NCBI RefSeq assembly: GCF_000281085.1
Contig: NZ_JH767522.1
Coordinates: 62,001-126,000 of the forward strand
Length of the DNA stretch: 64,000 nt
Reading direction: 5' to 3'
Source of the DNA: Catenovulum agarivorans YM01
GTDB lineage: Bacteria > Pseudomonadota > Gammaproteobacteria > Enterobacterales > Alteromonadaceae
Below, one piece after another: positions 8,937 through 18,156 of this stretch. The notes beneath the pieces were generated by a model that was given only the letters and a program-made list of their open reading frames with translations, was not told the origin of the DNA and did no database searches. The translations under genes and the position numbers were made by a program. Numbering within the stretch: the stretch's first letter is position 1; each line of letters begins with the position of its first letter.

Positions 8937-11402
8937 TTATCTCCGCTTTTTAGCCGATTTTCGACTGGTTTTCTTTGCATGTTTTTTACTCGTGCTAGAG
9001 GCTTGTTTGCCACTGCTACTTTTTGAACTTTTATTGGCACTTTTACCTGTGCCTCGGCCTTTACCTTTCCCTGCTTTGGCTGGCCAAGCGTCACTTTTTT
9101 CACCACGCTTTTGTTGGTATTTATTATCTGACAACATTAGCTCTTGGGTTTTACTGCCGGCTGATTTTTTTCGACTTGAACTGCGTTTGTTATCCACTTG
9201 TTCTGAGTCTTTCGAGTTTCGACTGCGCCTGAGCTTTTCTTCTTCACTTTGGTATAAAACAAAATCGATTTTGCGCTCGTCTAAATTAGCCGACAAAACT
9301 TGAATGGTGACTTCATCACCGAGTTTATACACTTTGCGCTTTTGCTCACCGATTAATCTTTGTTTAGCGTTGTCGTAGATATAAAAGTCGTTATCAAGGT
9401 TAGCCACATGCACTAACCCTTCTACGTGAATATCATCTAACCGGACAAAAAAGCCAAAGCTGGTTACAGCTGAAATCACACCATTAAATACGTCACCAAC
9501 ATGATCTTGCATAAATTCGCATTTCAACCAACCAGCAACATCGCGTGTCGCTTCATCAGCTCTGCGTTCTGCCATTGAATTATTGATACCAAGCGCTTCT
9601 GCTTCAGCATCCGAATAACTGTGTTCACCACAACCAGCTTGCATCTGTTTCTGTTTGAGCAAAATGGCTTTAATGGTTCTGTGTACCACTAAATCTGGGT
9701 AACGGCGAATTGGCGAAGTGAAATGGGCATAAGCAGGCAAAGCTAAACCAAAATGACCATTGTTGTCTGGGCTATAGACAGCTTGTTTCATTGAGCGCAA
9801 TAACATGGTTTGGATCAACTCTTGGTCTGGTCGGCCCTGAATACGATCAACTAATTGTTTAAAATGTACTGGTTTAATTTCACCAGCGAAGAAGTTGCTT
9901 TCAATGCCCAGCTCAGCCAAAAACTGTACAAATTGAGTGAGTTTTTCTCCATCTGGTGCGTCGTGCACTCGGTATAAAGCATTGCCATCGTGTTTAGCGA
10001 TAAATCGAGCGGCAGCAACGTTAGCTTGGATCATACATTCTTCAATGAGCTTATGGGCATCATTGCGCACCACCAGCTCAATAGAATCAATTTTGCGCTG
10101 CGCGTTAAAAATAAACTTAGGCTCAGCGGTTTCAAATTCGATTGCACCACGCTGATGTCTTGCGTCTTTTAACGCATTGTACATAGCGTGTAATTCTTGT
10201 AGATGCGGCACTAAGCTTTGATAACGCTCAATCAGCTTTTCATCACCTTGCAAAATTTGACTAACTTTGTTGTAGGTCAGCCTAGCGTGTGAATTCATCA
10301 CAGCTTGGTAAAACTGATAACCTGACAAACGCCCCTGCTCACTGACAGTCATTTCACAAACCATACACAATCGGTCAACTTGTGGGTTTAACGAGCACAA
10401 ACCATTCGACAGCTGCTCAGGTAACATAGGTACAACTTGATCAGGGAAATAAACAGAAGTACCACGTAGTTGTGCTTCTGCATCTAACGCTGTTTTCGGG
10501 CGCACATAATAACTGACATCGGCAATTGCCACCCATAAACGCCAGCCACCTGACTTTTTCCGCTGACAAAAAACTGCATCGTCAAAATCACGCGCGTCTT
10601 CACCATCTATCGTCAATAAGGGTAATTCGCGTAAATCAACTCTGTCTAATTTGTCTTTTTCACCAACAAATTCTGGCACTCGCTCTGCCGCTTTTAAAAC
10701 TGCATTTGGCCATTCGTGTGGAATTTCGTATTTGCGCAAGGCAATTTCAATTTCCATACCGGGCGCCATATGTTCACCTAGTACTTCAGTGATCTTGCCC
10801 GTAGCATTCATTTTTTTATTTGGTCGAGTTAATAAAGTAACCACTACCATTTGGCCGCTGCGAGCACCGTTTTTATGCTCGTTGGCAACAATAATTTCTT
10901 GGCTAATGCGGCTGTCATCTGGCATCACATAAGCAATGCCATGTTCAATAAAAATACGTCCAACAATAGATTCATTACGTGCTTGTAATACACGTACAAC
11001 GCGACCTTCTTTGCGCCCTCTATTATCACTACCCAAAGCTTTGGCTAAAACTAAATCACCATGTAATACGGTCGCCATTTGGCCTTGCGCTAAATATAAA
11101 TCTTTTTGCCCTTTGGGCAGGCTAACAAAACCAAAACCATCTTTATGACCAACCACTCTACCCACGACTAAACCCAACACCTCTGCTGTTGCATAGTTTT
11201 GTTGTTTATCAATAATCACCCGTCCTTCAGCTTCTAAAGCTTTTAAACATGCTGTTAGTTCGTGCTGAGCATCTTTGTCGTTGATATTAAATTGATTGCA
11301 CAATTCAACATAAGAAATAGGCTGAGATTGCTCGCTGACAAATTGGCTAACTTTTTCCGCCAATAGTGGATGATAATTGAGTTGGGTTGAAGATGAATTC
11401 AT
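8937..11402 (-). CDS. rnr: Ribonuclease R
   Basis: An 821-residue 3'-5' exoribonuclease that degrades structured RNA. Domain order: N-terminal helix-turn-helix-like and cold-shock RNA-binding domains (about 1-240, with GHKDGFGFVSLP), RNB catalytic domain (about 260-590, with LTIDGEDARDFDDAVF, whose aspartates hold Mg2+, and HFTSPIRRYPDL), and an S1 domain (about 650-730, VFNGVISAVTSFGFFVRL). A lysine/serine-rich basic tail of about 80 residues closes the protein, as in E. coli RNase R. It starts one base after the panP stop, an unusual upstream partner. Confidence 0.96.
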   Translation of the reverse strand: MNSSSTQLNYHPLLAEKVSQFVSEQSQPISYVELCNQFNINDKDAQHELTACLKALEAEGRVIIDKQQNYATAEVLGLVVGRVVGHKDGFGFVSLPKGQKDLYLAQGQMATVLHGDLVLAKALGSDNRGRKEGRVVRVLQARNESIVGRIFIEHGIAYVMPDDSRISQEIIVANEHKNGARSGQMVVVTLLTRPNKKMNATGKITEVLGEHMAPGMEIEIALRKYEIPHEWPNAVLKAAERVPEFVGEKDKLDRVDLRELPLLTIDGEDARDFDDAVFCQRKKSGGWRLWVAIADVSYYVRPKTALDAEAQLRGTSVYFPDQVVPMLPEQLSNGLCSLNPQVDRLCMVCEMTVSEQGRLSGYQFYQAVMNSHARLTYNKVSQILQGDEKLIERYQSLVPHLQELHAMYNALKDARHQRGAIEFETAEPKFIFNAQRKIDSIELVVRNDAHKLIEECMIQANVAAARFIAKHDGNALYRVHDAPDGEKLTQFVQFLAELGIESNFFAGEIKPVHFKQLVDRIQGRPDQELIQTMLLRSMKQAVYSPDNNGHFGLALPAYAHFTSPIRRYPDLVVHRTIKAILLKQKQMQAGCGEHSYSDAEAEALGINNSMAERRADEATRDVAGWLKCEFMQDHVGDVFNGVISAVTSFGFFVRLDDIHVEGLVHVANLDNDFYIYDNAKQRLIGEQKRKVYKLGDEVTIQVLSANLDERKIDFVLYQSEEEKLRRSRNSKDSEQVDNKRSSSRKKSAGSKTQELMLSDNKYQQKRGEKSDAWPAKAGKGKGRGTGKSANKSSKSSSGKQASSTSKKHAKKTSRKSAKKRR

Positions 11403-11403
11403 T

Positions 11404-13080
11404 CTAATTGGTTGTTAACCTCTGGGTTAATTGATTGAGTTTAGGCAAGGCAATTTCGCTTTCTAATGCCAATACTTGTTGTTCAGCTAAAATATCTCGC
11501 AATATAAGCTCTGTTGTCAGTGGATTAGCCAACACCACTCGAAAAACCGTCACGACCTGACCATGGTATTTTGCGACATTAATCCGTGTTCGGCTAACAA
11601 AAGATTTACCCGCCTCTCGCTGACGTTTTTGTACAAAACGAGTTAAGTCGTCCAAATACTCATTGATAGTTTGTGTTAGTGCTTGATCTGCAGAACCCAA
11701 TAAGGATTTTACAGCTGCTGGAACATATCTATAGGTTAATATGCACAACTCAGGCTGTGTGACTAACTCGAAATCTTTATGTTGTTGAATGATACCGGCG
11801 AAATATTGCGCTTTTTGTAAGCTTTGGTCAATCAACAATTGGTAGCCTTGCCGCCCCAATATATTCAGCGCCGAATAAACTAGCATAGCCATTCCTGGGC
11901 GTGAGCCTTCAAGCGTGTGTGAACCTAAATCTTTAGAACCTTTACGTAACACATATTCTGCATGATGCTCAATTTCACTGGCGAGTTTCGGCGACTTAAA
12001 CAACACCATACCTGCGCCCATAGGCACATACATTTGTTTATGCGCATCTATGGTCACACTATCTGCTTGCTCAATGCCAGTTAATAAATGTTTGTGTTGT
12101 TCTGAAAATAAAGTTGCCCCACCCCAAGCCGCATCAACATGAAAGTGACAGTTTAACTCTGCTGCTAAATCAGCTAATTCATCGAGTGGATCTATAGTGC
12201 CGGTTTCGGTTGTGCCAGCAACACCAACAATGGCTAATACTGCAATTTTTTGCTGTTTGAGTTGATAAGCTTTTTCACGCATTTTTGCCACATCAACTCT
12301 ATGCTTGTCATCCACATCTATCGCGATTAAATCATCTCGGCCTAAACCTAATACATCCGCAGCTTTAGCTAATGAATAATGGCCACGACGCGACACCAAT
12401 ACCGCCATGCCTTGGTATCCATAATGCAGCATAGCTTTAAAAATGCCTGCTTTAGCCACACCAGAAAACTGACCATCGGCTTTTAATAACTGATTGCGTG
12501 CAACCCATAAAGCACTGATGTTGGCAATTGTGCCCCCAGAACAAAATGCACCTAATGAATCCGATTCAGAATGCATAAAATCAGCGTAAAAAGCTGGATT
12601 ATTGTGATAAATCAATTTATGCATCATGCCCAAAACTTGCCGCTCTAACGGGGTAAAAGCTTTGGAGGTTTCAATTTTGACCAAGTTTTGATTCAGCGCA
12701 ATCATGATTTTTGACAGCGGCAACATAAAATAAGGCAAAGCCGATGTCATATGACCAATAAAACTTGGTGCGGCTGTGTGCACCGACTGCGCAACCAGTT
12801 TTTCTAATAAAAACTTGGTATGCTCAGAAACAAATGTTGGCTGGTCAGGAATGCAAGGATCAAAAAAATCACGTTCAATATCGCCAAGCGAAATTGCTTT
12901 AGCCACAACGTGTTCTTTGAGAAATCCAGCAAGGTTTTGCGAGATCTCGCTGTCTATTTTACCTAAGGTTGAGTCAGGTGCTTCTGGTACCGTAAATATA
13001 CGATGAAGCGACTCTATATCGGCTTTTGCTACCTTATTATTTTGTTCTTTCACCTGTGTTTGCAACTGCATCACTGTCAC
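11404..13080 (-). CDS. panP: PLP-dependent aspartate 1-decarboxylase PanP
   Basis: A 558-residue pyridoxal-phosphate decarboxylase of the glutamate/aspartate decarboxylase fold. The PLP lysine is K348 in DAHKQMYVPMGAG; HVDAAWGG upstream gives the cofactor-contacting aspartate. Length and the N-terminal stretch match PanP, the alternative aspartate decarboxylase of Vibrio and relatives that makes beta-alanine for pantothenate where PanD is absent. This fits panC at 39.8 kb, which lacks a panD neighbour. The start drawn is GTG; an in-frame ATG lies at 13,071 and neither has a clear ribosome-binding site. A related glutamate decarboxylase activity cannot be excluded. Confidence 0.86.
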   Translation of the reverse strand: MTVMQLQTQVKEQNNKVAKADIESLHRIFTVPEAPDSTLGKIDSEISQNLAGFLKEHVVAKAISLGDIERDFFDPCIPDQPTFVSEHTKFLLEKLVAQSVHTAAPSFIGHMTSALPYFMLPLSKIMIALNQNLVKIETSKAFTPLERQVLGMMHKLIYHNNPAFYADFMHSESDSLGAFCSGGTIANISALWVARNQLLKADGQFSGVAKAGIFKAMLHYGYQGMAVLVSRRGHYSLAKAADVLGLGRDDLIAIDVDDKHRVDVAKMREKAYQLKQQKIAVLAIVGVAGTTETGTIDPLDELADLAAELNCHFHVDAAWGGATLFSEQHKHLLTGIEQADSVTIDAHKQMYVPMGAGMVLFKSPKLASEIEHHAEYVLRKGSKDLGSHTLEGSRPGMAMLVYSALNILGRQGYQLLIDQSLQKAQYFAGIIQQHKDFELVTQPELCILTYRYVPAAVKSLLGSADQALTQTINEYLDDLTRFVQKRQREAGKSFVSRTRINVAKYHGQVVTVFRVVLANPLTTELILRDILAEQQVLALESEIALPKLNQLTQRLTTN

Positions 13081-13210
13081 GAATCTGCCAACTTTAATTA
13101 AGTTTAGATAACTTGTCTCGTATCTGAGTAATTATTTTCACTATTAGCATAAAAAATCGCCTGTTAGATGAATAAAAACTGTACACAGGCGTCATTATGC
13201 ATTAAATTAA

Positions 13211-13226
13211 CTGTATAAATAAACAG
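13211..13226 (+). promoter_or_regulatory. LexA (SOS) box of yebG
   Basis: CTGTATAAATAAACAG fits the gammaproteobacterial LexA consensus CTGT-N8-ACAG exactly with an AT-rich centre. It lies 14 bp before the yebG ATG, so repressor binding would also cover the ribosome-binding region. yebG is a known SOS gene in E. coli. Confidence 0.88.
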
Positions 13227-13239
13227 TTGGAGAAAATAA

Positions 13240-13554
13240 ATGGCTGTAAAAGCACTATGGCAATGTGATCGGGATGGAAAAATGTTTACTAATAAAAAAG
13301 ATGCAGACGCACATGACCAAATGTTGGAATTAGCCGAGGCGATTGCCAACGCAATTGAAGAAAATGTGCCTGGAATAGAAAGTGACAAACTTGACGATAT
13401 TGGTCGTTTAGTTGCGCGTAACAAAGACTTATTCGCCAAAGCATTTAAAGGTAAAGCATCTGAATTAACCAAATTAGATTTTGCTGAACCAACAACTGAT
13501 GCAGAAGCTTCTACAGACGCGAACAAAGTAACTAAATTAAACAAAGTTAGTTAA
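13240..13554 (+). CDS. yebG: YebG family SOS-induced protein
   Basis: A 104-residue protein matching YebG: MAVKALWQCDRDGKMFTNKK at the start, then acidic helices (ADAHDQMLELAEAIANAIEE) and DIGRLVARNKDLFAKAFKG. YebG is a small cytosolic protein induced by DNA damage; its biochemical role is not settled. The ATG follows GGAG. Regulation by LexA is supported by the perfect box just upstream, and a strong terminator follows. Confidence 0.93.
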   Translation: MAVKALWQCDRDGKMFTNKKDADAHDQMLELAEAIANAIEENVPGIESDKLDDIGRLVARNKDLFAKAFKGKASELTKLDFAEPTTDAEASTDANKVTKLNKVS

Positions 13555-13584
13555 GCAGTAGCCAACTACTCTAACTTTCCATCG

Positions 13585-13620
13585 ACAGCTAAGTAACCTT
13601 ATACTTAGCTGTACTTTTTT
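13585..13620 (+). terminator. Rho-independent terminator of yebG
   Basis: An 11-bp perfect stem, ACAGCTAAGTA (13,585-13,595) with TACTTAGCTGT (13,602-13,612), a 6-base loop and then ACTTTTTTATT. It lies 31 bp after the yebG stop. Confidence 0.88.
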
Positions 13621-13791
13621 ATTGCCTAACTTCACAACCCTCCCCTAAAGTCTGTTTAGTTAAATAGTACAGGTTTTCTGTACAAAATTTACTCGAACTT
13701 CTACACTTAACTAAAACAACCGTTAACCATTTATTAACATCACCCCAGGGTCAAGCGAGTAAATTGTCGATCCTAAAGCTGTGAGGTCTCT

Positions 13792-15996
13792 GTGATGATA
13801 AGAGTAAAACGGCTGACAGGGATGCTTATAGCCATTAGCGCAATAATAGGTTTTACCACTGCGTTTATTTCCAATAAACAAACCAATCCACAGATGATCA
13901 CCGCGCTACCACCTGTGGAAACTGCACCTGTGTTAATTCCAGACAAACATATACGTCACACGCCAAGGCCCGCAGATACCTTTAACTACCCTATACAACT
14001 AGGTGAAGTTGGCCCGCTTAAACCACTTTATTCAGGTGATTTGCAATATCCTTTTGTTTGCATGACAGAAAACTCTGGGTTAGGTCAACCATTAGTCGAC
14101 AATCAACATGGTTGGGGCACACCTGTATTTAAACATAATAGCGACCGGTTTAACCGAGATAATATTGTCGGTTATAGCAAAGACTGCCAAATACCTTCAG
14201 GGTTGAAATATTATGTTATAGATGGCGAAGACATTAGCCAGTACCAACAACAACCAATTGAAAAGCATCAAACTTTGGTACGAGTTGAATATGGTGTGAT
14301 CCATAGATATGTCTATTTAATTGCAATGCCGATCACAGCCAATGAAATCAATGACAGGAAGTCTAAGTCTTTGTGGAACAATAAGTTAGTTTACCAATTT
14401 GCCGGTGGTGCTGGCATAGGGTTTAAACAAGGAGATATGCGCCCAGCTAAATTAATTGAGCGACGTCTTAGCCAACTAAAACAAGGTTATGCTGTGATTA
14501 GCTCAGGTGCTAATCGCACTAGCCATAGTTACAATATGTTAATGGCCGAAGACACAGCATGGCGAGTAAAACGTCAGTTTATCAGCCTGTATGGTGAACC
14601 TTTATACACAGTCGGTGTTGGAGGCTCCGGCGGCGGCTTAGCACAATACTTAATGGCACAAAATTCACCAGGCTTAATTGATGGTGCGCTGCCGCTTTAT
14701 TCTTACCCAGATATGGTATCGCAAGCTTTATATGCGCTGGACTGTGATTTATTAAACAACTACTACACCTTCAAAACCGATGAACCTGAAACATGGCAAA
14801 ATTGGCAAAAACGTCAGCAAATTGAAGGATTAAATGCAGATAACGGCAAACCACATAAAGGCGCATTTTTCCAACCGATAAATCAAATTTTAAGTGGTGT
14901 AATGCCAAGCTACCCTAAAGGCAATAGTGAATGTATAAACGGCTGGTTTGGTTTATACGCTTATATTCATAACCCACGCCAAGGCTGGTTAAACAATGCG
15001 GTATCTGACGACTTAAAAAAACATGTGCATTGGAGCCACTGGCAAGATCTGGTTAACGTCTATGGTAAAAATGAACAAGGTTTTGCCCGGCACATATGGG
15101 GTAATGAAGGAGTGCAATATGGTTTGAAAGCCCTACAGCAAGACCGGATAACACTTGAGCAATTTATTGATATCAACAAAAAAATTGGTAGCTGGAAAGC
15201 ACCCGACAAAATGCAAGCAGAACGCATTGCTGATATACCAGGGATCAACCTCAAAATTTGGTTGTCGCTTTGGGGCAAACACAACGTCCAACTGCCTGAT
15301 AGCAATCAAATTGCGCCGCGCAGTAAAACTGATCATATAGCTGTTGAACGAGGATACAGATACGGACAAATTTTCGCTGGGCTTGCTGACATTCCTATTT
15401 TAGATGTGCGCCATTATTTAGAAGATAAGTTTGATATGCACCATGTATCAGCCACTTTTGCAGCCCGTATGCGCATGCTGCAGACTCAAGGCCATTATGA
15501 TAACCAAGTGGTGTGGTTAGCGGATGAAAAACACAATCCAGTTGATGACGCTTTTGCAGTGATGGATCAATGGCTGCTCAATATGCGCAACGGAGATGAT
15601 GTTTTAAGCGCCAAACCGACTAATTTAGTCGACCAATGTTTTGATGCTCAAGGTGGTGTCATCGCCGCTGGTCAAGATGTATTTGATGGACCTTGGAACA
15701 ACAAAGAATTAGGCACTTGCAGCCGAATATTCACTGTTTATTCGACCAGCCGCATTCAAGCTGGCGCTTCGTGGCGTGGTGATAGTTTTGACTGTGCAAA
15801 AATACCGGTCGCCCAAGCGATTGAACAAGCTTGGTATGGTCGGCATGATATGAAGAATCAACAGCCAATATTAGAACAAATATTCCCAACAGGTGTTTGT
15901 GATTATAGCCAAGCAGACTTAGCTAAACCGGCCGATCTAGCGCTATTTTGGCCAGATACTGATTTAACTCAACAAACGGCTCAAACAGCAAATTGA
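13792..15996 (+). CDS. DUF6351-type secreted alpha/beta hydrolase-like protein
   Basis: A 734-residue protein with an N-terminal hydrophobic segment (GMLIAISAIIGFTTAFI) acting as signal peptide or anchor. The segments YPFVCMTENSGLGQPLVDNQ and GWGTPVF are typical of DUF6351 proteins. GVGGSGGGLAQYL (about residue 282) looks like a nucleophile elbow with serine in GGSGG; the acid and histidine are not assigned. Several cysteines (CDLL, CINGW, CFDA, CSRIF, CAKI, CDYS) suggest an exported, disulfide-bonded enzyme. The family is loosely related to tannase and oligo-hydroxybutyrate hydrolases, but the substrate is unknown. It stands alone, converging on the RND operon. Confidence 0.72.
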   Translation: MMIRVKRLTGMLIAISAIIGFTTAFISNKQTNPQMITALPPVETAPVLIPDKHIRHTPRPADTFNYPIQLGEVGPLKPLYSGDLQYPFVCMTENSGLGQPLVDNQHGWGTPVFKHNSDRFNRDNIVGYSKDCQIPSGLKYYVIDGEDISQYQQQPIEKHQTLVRVEYGVIHRYVYLIAMPITANEINDRKSKSLWNNKLVYQFAGGAGIGFKQGDMRPAKLIERRLSQLKQGYAVISSGANRTSHSYNMLMAEDTAWRVKRQFISLYGEPLYTVGVGGSGGGLAQYLMAQNSPGLIDGALPLYSYPDMVSQALYALDCDLLNNYYTFKTDEPETWQNWQKRQQIEGLNADNGKPHKGAFFQPINQILSGVMPSYPKGNSECINGWFGLYAYIHNPRQGWLNNAVSDDLKKHVHWSHWQDLVNVYGKNEQGFARHIWGNEGVQYGLKALQQDRITLEQFIDINKKIGSWKAPDKMQAERIADIPGINLKIWLSLWGKHNVQLPDSNQIAPRSKTDHIAVERGYRYGQIFAGLADIPILDVRHYLEDKFDMHHVSATFAARMRMLQTQGHYDNQVVWLADEKHNPVDDAFAVMDQWLLNMRNGDDVLSAKPTNLVDQCFDAQGGVIAAGQDVFDGPWNNKELGTCSRIFTVYSTSRIQAGASWRGDSFDCAKIPVAQAIEQAWYGRHDMKNQQPILEQIFPTGVCDYSQADLAKPADLALFWPDTDLTQQTAQTAN

Positions 15997-16032
15997 ACGG
16001 GTGACTAACCTGACCCCTGGATAATAAATAAA

Positions 16033-16063
16033 AACGCCCCAGAGCAGACTGCTATGGGGCGTT
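16033..16063 (-). terminator. Terminator of the TetR/RND/OMP operon
   Basis: Stem AACGCCCCA (16,033-16,041) with TGGGGCGTT (16,055-16,063), perfect over 9 bp. On the minus strand it is followed by TTTTATTTATT, so it ends transcription from the 16,090-21,274 operon. Only a weak T-tract exists on the plus side, though the stem could also slow readthrough from the DUF6351-type gene. Confidence 0.85.
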
Positions 16064-16089
16064 GTCGTATCCAACTGGTAACTAGCAGA

Positions 16090-17319
16090 TTAGTAATACC
16101 ACTCAACCGCTAACTGGACAAAATCTTCGTTGGTAAAGGTGTAACCTACGTCTGTCGGATCTTCTGAATTAAATAACCACATGTCTAAGGTGATTTTGGT
16201 TGAGTCACCAACACGGGTACTGGCTTCAATAAATAATGAACGACTATCAGAAAAATCTAAATCTTGCGTCCAACCGGCTAAAATTTCGGTCGAACTAATA
16301 TCATTTAACACTATACGGGCGGCAAGTGACATATCATTTTGCGTTGGCGTTGTCGCATCCGTACCGCGCTCATCCCAACCATACTCAGCCACAATGCCTA
16401 AATCAGTGTAACTGCCAAACACACCAACAAAGGTATATTCAAAACCACCGACCATAGCATTGTAATCGTCAATCAGATCGCCTGAACGATTTATCGCTTC
16501 TAACTTCCATATCCAATCTAAATAAATATATTGAGCGACTGCACCAAACTGATTTATTTGTGGATAGAAAGGTGTCAATTTACCTGTGAGTAAACCTTGT
16601 GCATCCGTTTGTGGAATAATAGTTGGCTCACGCGAGGTACCATTAAACCAGTTTAAACTGATATCTAAGTCATCATAGGTATTGCGCCAATTCAAAGCGA
16701 AATCTATATGGCCAGTTTTATCCGACGATTCAAACAGAGCATTGTCTGTATCAATGATATAAGCACCACGTAAACGCCCTTCTTTACCCGGGAAAGTACG
16801 CTCGCGGAAACCTGGTAGGATAAAAGCGTCTAATGTGCCCCAATCTTTGAGAAAAGTTAACTGAACCATAGGTTGGCCCAGTTTCTCTTCACCATCAAAA
16901 GCTTCAACTGTGTCCGTTTGGTTAATAATATCAACAAGGTGAACGGTTTCTGTTACTCCCCAAAATACTTTGCTAATACCCATGCGCATTTCCCAATCAC
17001 GCTCCACATGTAGCCAAACCGCTTCGCGGATATCCACATGGGTACGTTCACTATCTTGGCTGTCTATGCGCACATAAGGTTTAAAAGTTAAACTGTTATT
17101 GCCATCTGGCCATTGCCAATAGAATTCTGGCTCAGCTGTAATTGAATACTGGCTATCTGATTGCATTGGATCATGCGAGTGTTCTGCATAATAACGCGCC
17201 TCGGCACCAACATAACCACGTAATTCAAATTCTGTAGTATCTTCAGCAATAACAGCGGCTGATAGACTGCTACAAACAGCCGCAATAACAGCGGAAGTAA
17301 CTTTTTTTAACCTTTGCAT
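16090..17319 (-). CDS. Outer-membrane beta-barrel protein (DUF1302-like)
   Basis: A 409-residue protein with a Sec signal peptide (VTSAVIAAVCSSLSAAVIA, cut near AEDT). The body alternates short amphipathic strands rich in Tyr/Trp and ends LAVEWYY, with the terminal aromatic of an outer-membrane barrel. The segment MGISKVFWGVTETVHLVDIIN resembles the conserved RxxVFWGxxE region of DUF1302/alginate-porin-like proteins. It is the last gene of the TetR-RND-LolA-like operon, where it may act as the outer-membrane exit or receptor for the exported lipid or hydrophobic molecule. RBS AGGA lies before the ATG. Confidence 0.75.
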   Translation of the reverse strand: MQRLKKVTSAVIAAVCSSLSAAVIAEDTTEFELRGYVGAEARYYAEHSHDPMQSDSQYSITAEPEFYWQWPDGNNSLTFKPYVRIDSQDSERTHVDIREAVWLHVERDWEMRMGISKVFWGVTETVHLVDIINQTDTVEAFDGEEKLGQPMVQLTFLKDWGTLDAFILPGFRERTFPGKEGRLRGAYIIDTDNALFESSDKTGHIDFALNWRNTYDDLDISLNWFNGTSREPTIIPQTDAQGLLTGKLTPFYPQINQFGAVAQYIYLDWIWKLEAINRSGDLIDDYNAMVGGFEYTFVGVFGSYTDLGIVAEYGWDERGTDATTPTQNDMSLAARIVLNDISSTEILAGWTQDLDFSDSRSLFIEASTRVGDSTKITLDMWLFNSEDPTDVGYTFTNEDFVQLAVEWYY

Positions 17320-17349
17320 AGGTTTGTCCTATTTTGTTTATTTTCTAGC

Positions 17350-18156
17350 TTAGCGCGCTCGTCTAAGTGCATTTTGTTCAAAATCGCGCGCTTCTAATCC
17401 CACTCTAAATTTGGTTTCTGCGGTAATTAAATCTGTGCTTTTACCCGTTTGATGATTAACCATAGATAACTTATGCGCACGCCAATATTTGTCCAAATAC
17501 AAACGATAATCGTACATAGTTAAAGTTTTAAGTAGCGCGTGTTTTCTGTCATAAAACTCAACTTTTTGCGCTCTATGATGTTTTTGGTCAATCCAAACAA
17601 TTTGTTTAGTATAACCTGAATACCTATCCGTTGGGATGGATTCTAATACCCAACAGTTTTCGCCATTAACTACTTCGTCACGCAAATATTTATAAGTATA
17701 CTTTGCCACCTCAAAAGACGCTAAGTCTTCATAAGCGAACTCACTACCCATAAATGGACCTGATTTATTGCGTGATGCAATACGTTTCACACGTTTGAGT
17801 GCAGGCAAATACAACCATTGATCATCGGGCTCATTAATGTGTGAATGATTTAAAAATGCAGTACCGGCAACATCTCTTGGTTGATCAAAAATGGTTAAAC
17901 CTTTATCACCATCACCATCAACTTCAAGAGCACGCGTACGTATCTCCCGGACACTTTCTTCACCTTGGGCATTACGCAAGATCATTTGCGTTTCAGCTTC
18001 GCTATCCCCCCAACCTTTGTCGGCGGCTTTGCGCTCAGTTGCAATACGTAGACCTTTTTCTTCTGCTGTTTCTGCAAACAGATTATTTGCGAACAGCAGA
18101 GCCCCAATTAAGCTGACCGATTTAAGCCAAACTTTCAGATTGTTTTTGTTCAACAT
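17350..18156 (-). CDS. Outer membrane lipoprotein-sorting (LolA-like) periplasmic protein
   Basis: A 268-residue protein, probably exported (segment LKSVSLIGALLFANNLFA then ETAEEKG). The mature part has features of the LolA/LolB-like 'outer membrane lipoprotein-sorting' group: GWGDSEAETQMILRNAQGEE, DQWLYLPALKRVKRIA, GPFMGSEFAYEDLA, IVWIDQKHHRAQKVEFYD. I chose the ATG at 18,156, preceded by GGAG, over an upstream ATG at 18,189. It overlaps the RND exporter's 3' end by 35 bp. Pairing with an MMPL exporter is a common arrangement; the protein probably carries a hydrophobic substrate across the periplasm. Confidence 0.8.
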   Translation of the reverse strand: MLNKNNLKVWLKSVSLIGALLFANNLFAETAEEKGLRIATERKAADKGWGDSEAETQMILRNAQGEESVREIRTRALEVDGDGDKGLTIFDQPRDVAGTAFLNHSHINEPDDQWLYLPALKRVKRIASRNKSGPFMGSEFAYEDLASFEVAKYTYKYLRDEVVNGENCWVLESIPTDRYSGYTKQIVWIDQKHHRAQKVEFYDRKHALLKTLTMYDYRLYLDKYWRAHKLSMVNHQTGKSTDLITAETKFRVGLEARDFEQNALRRAR

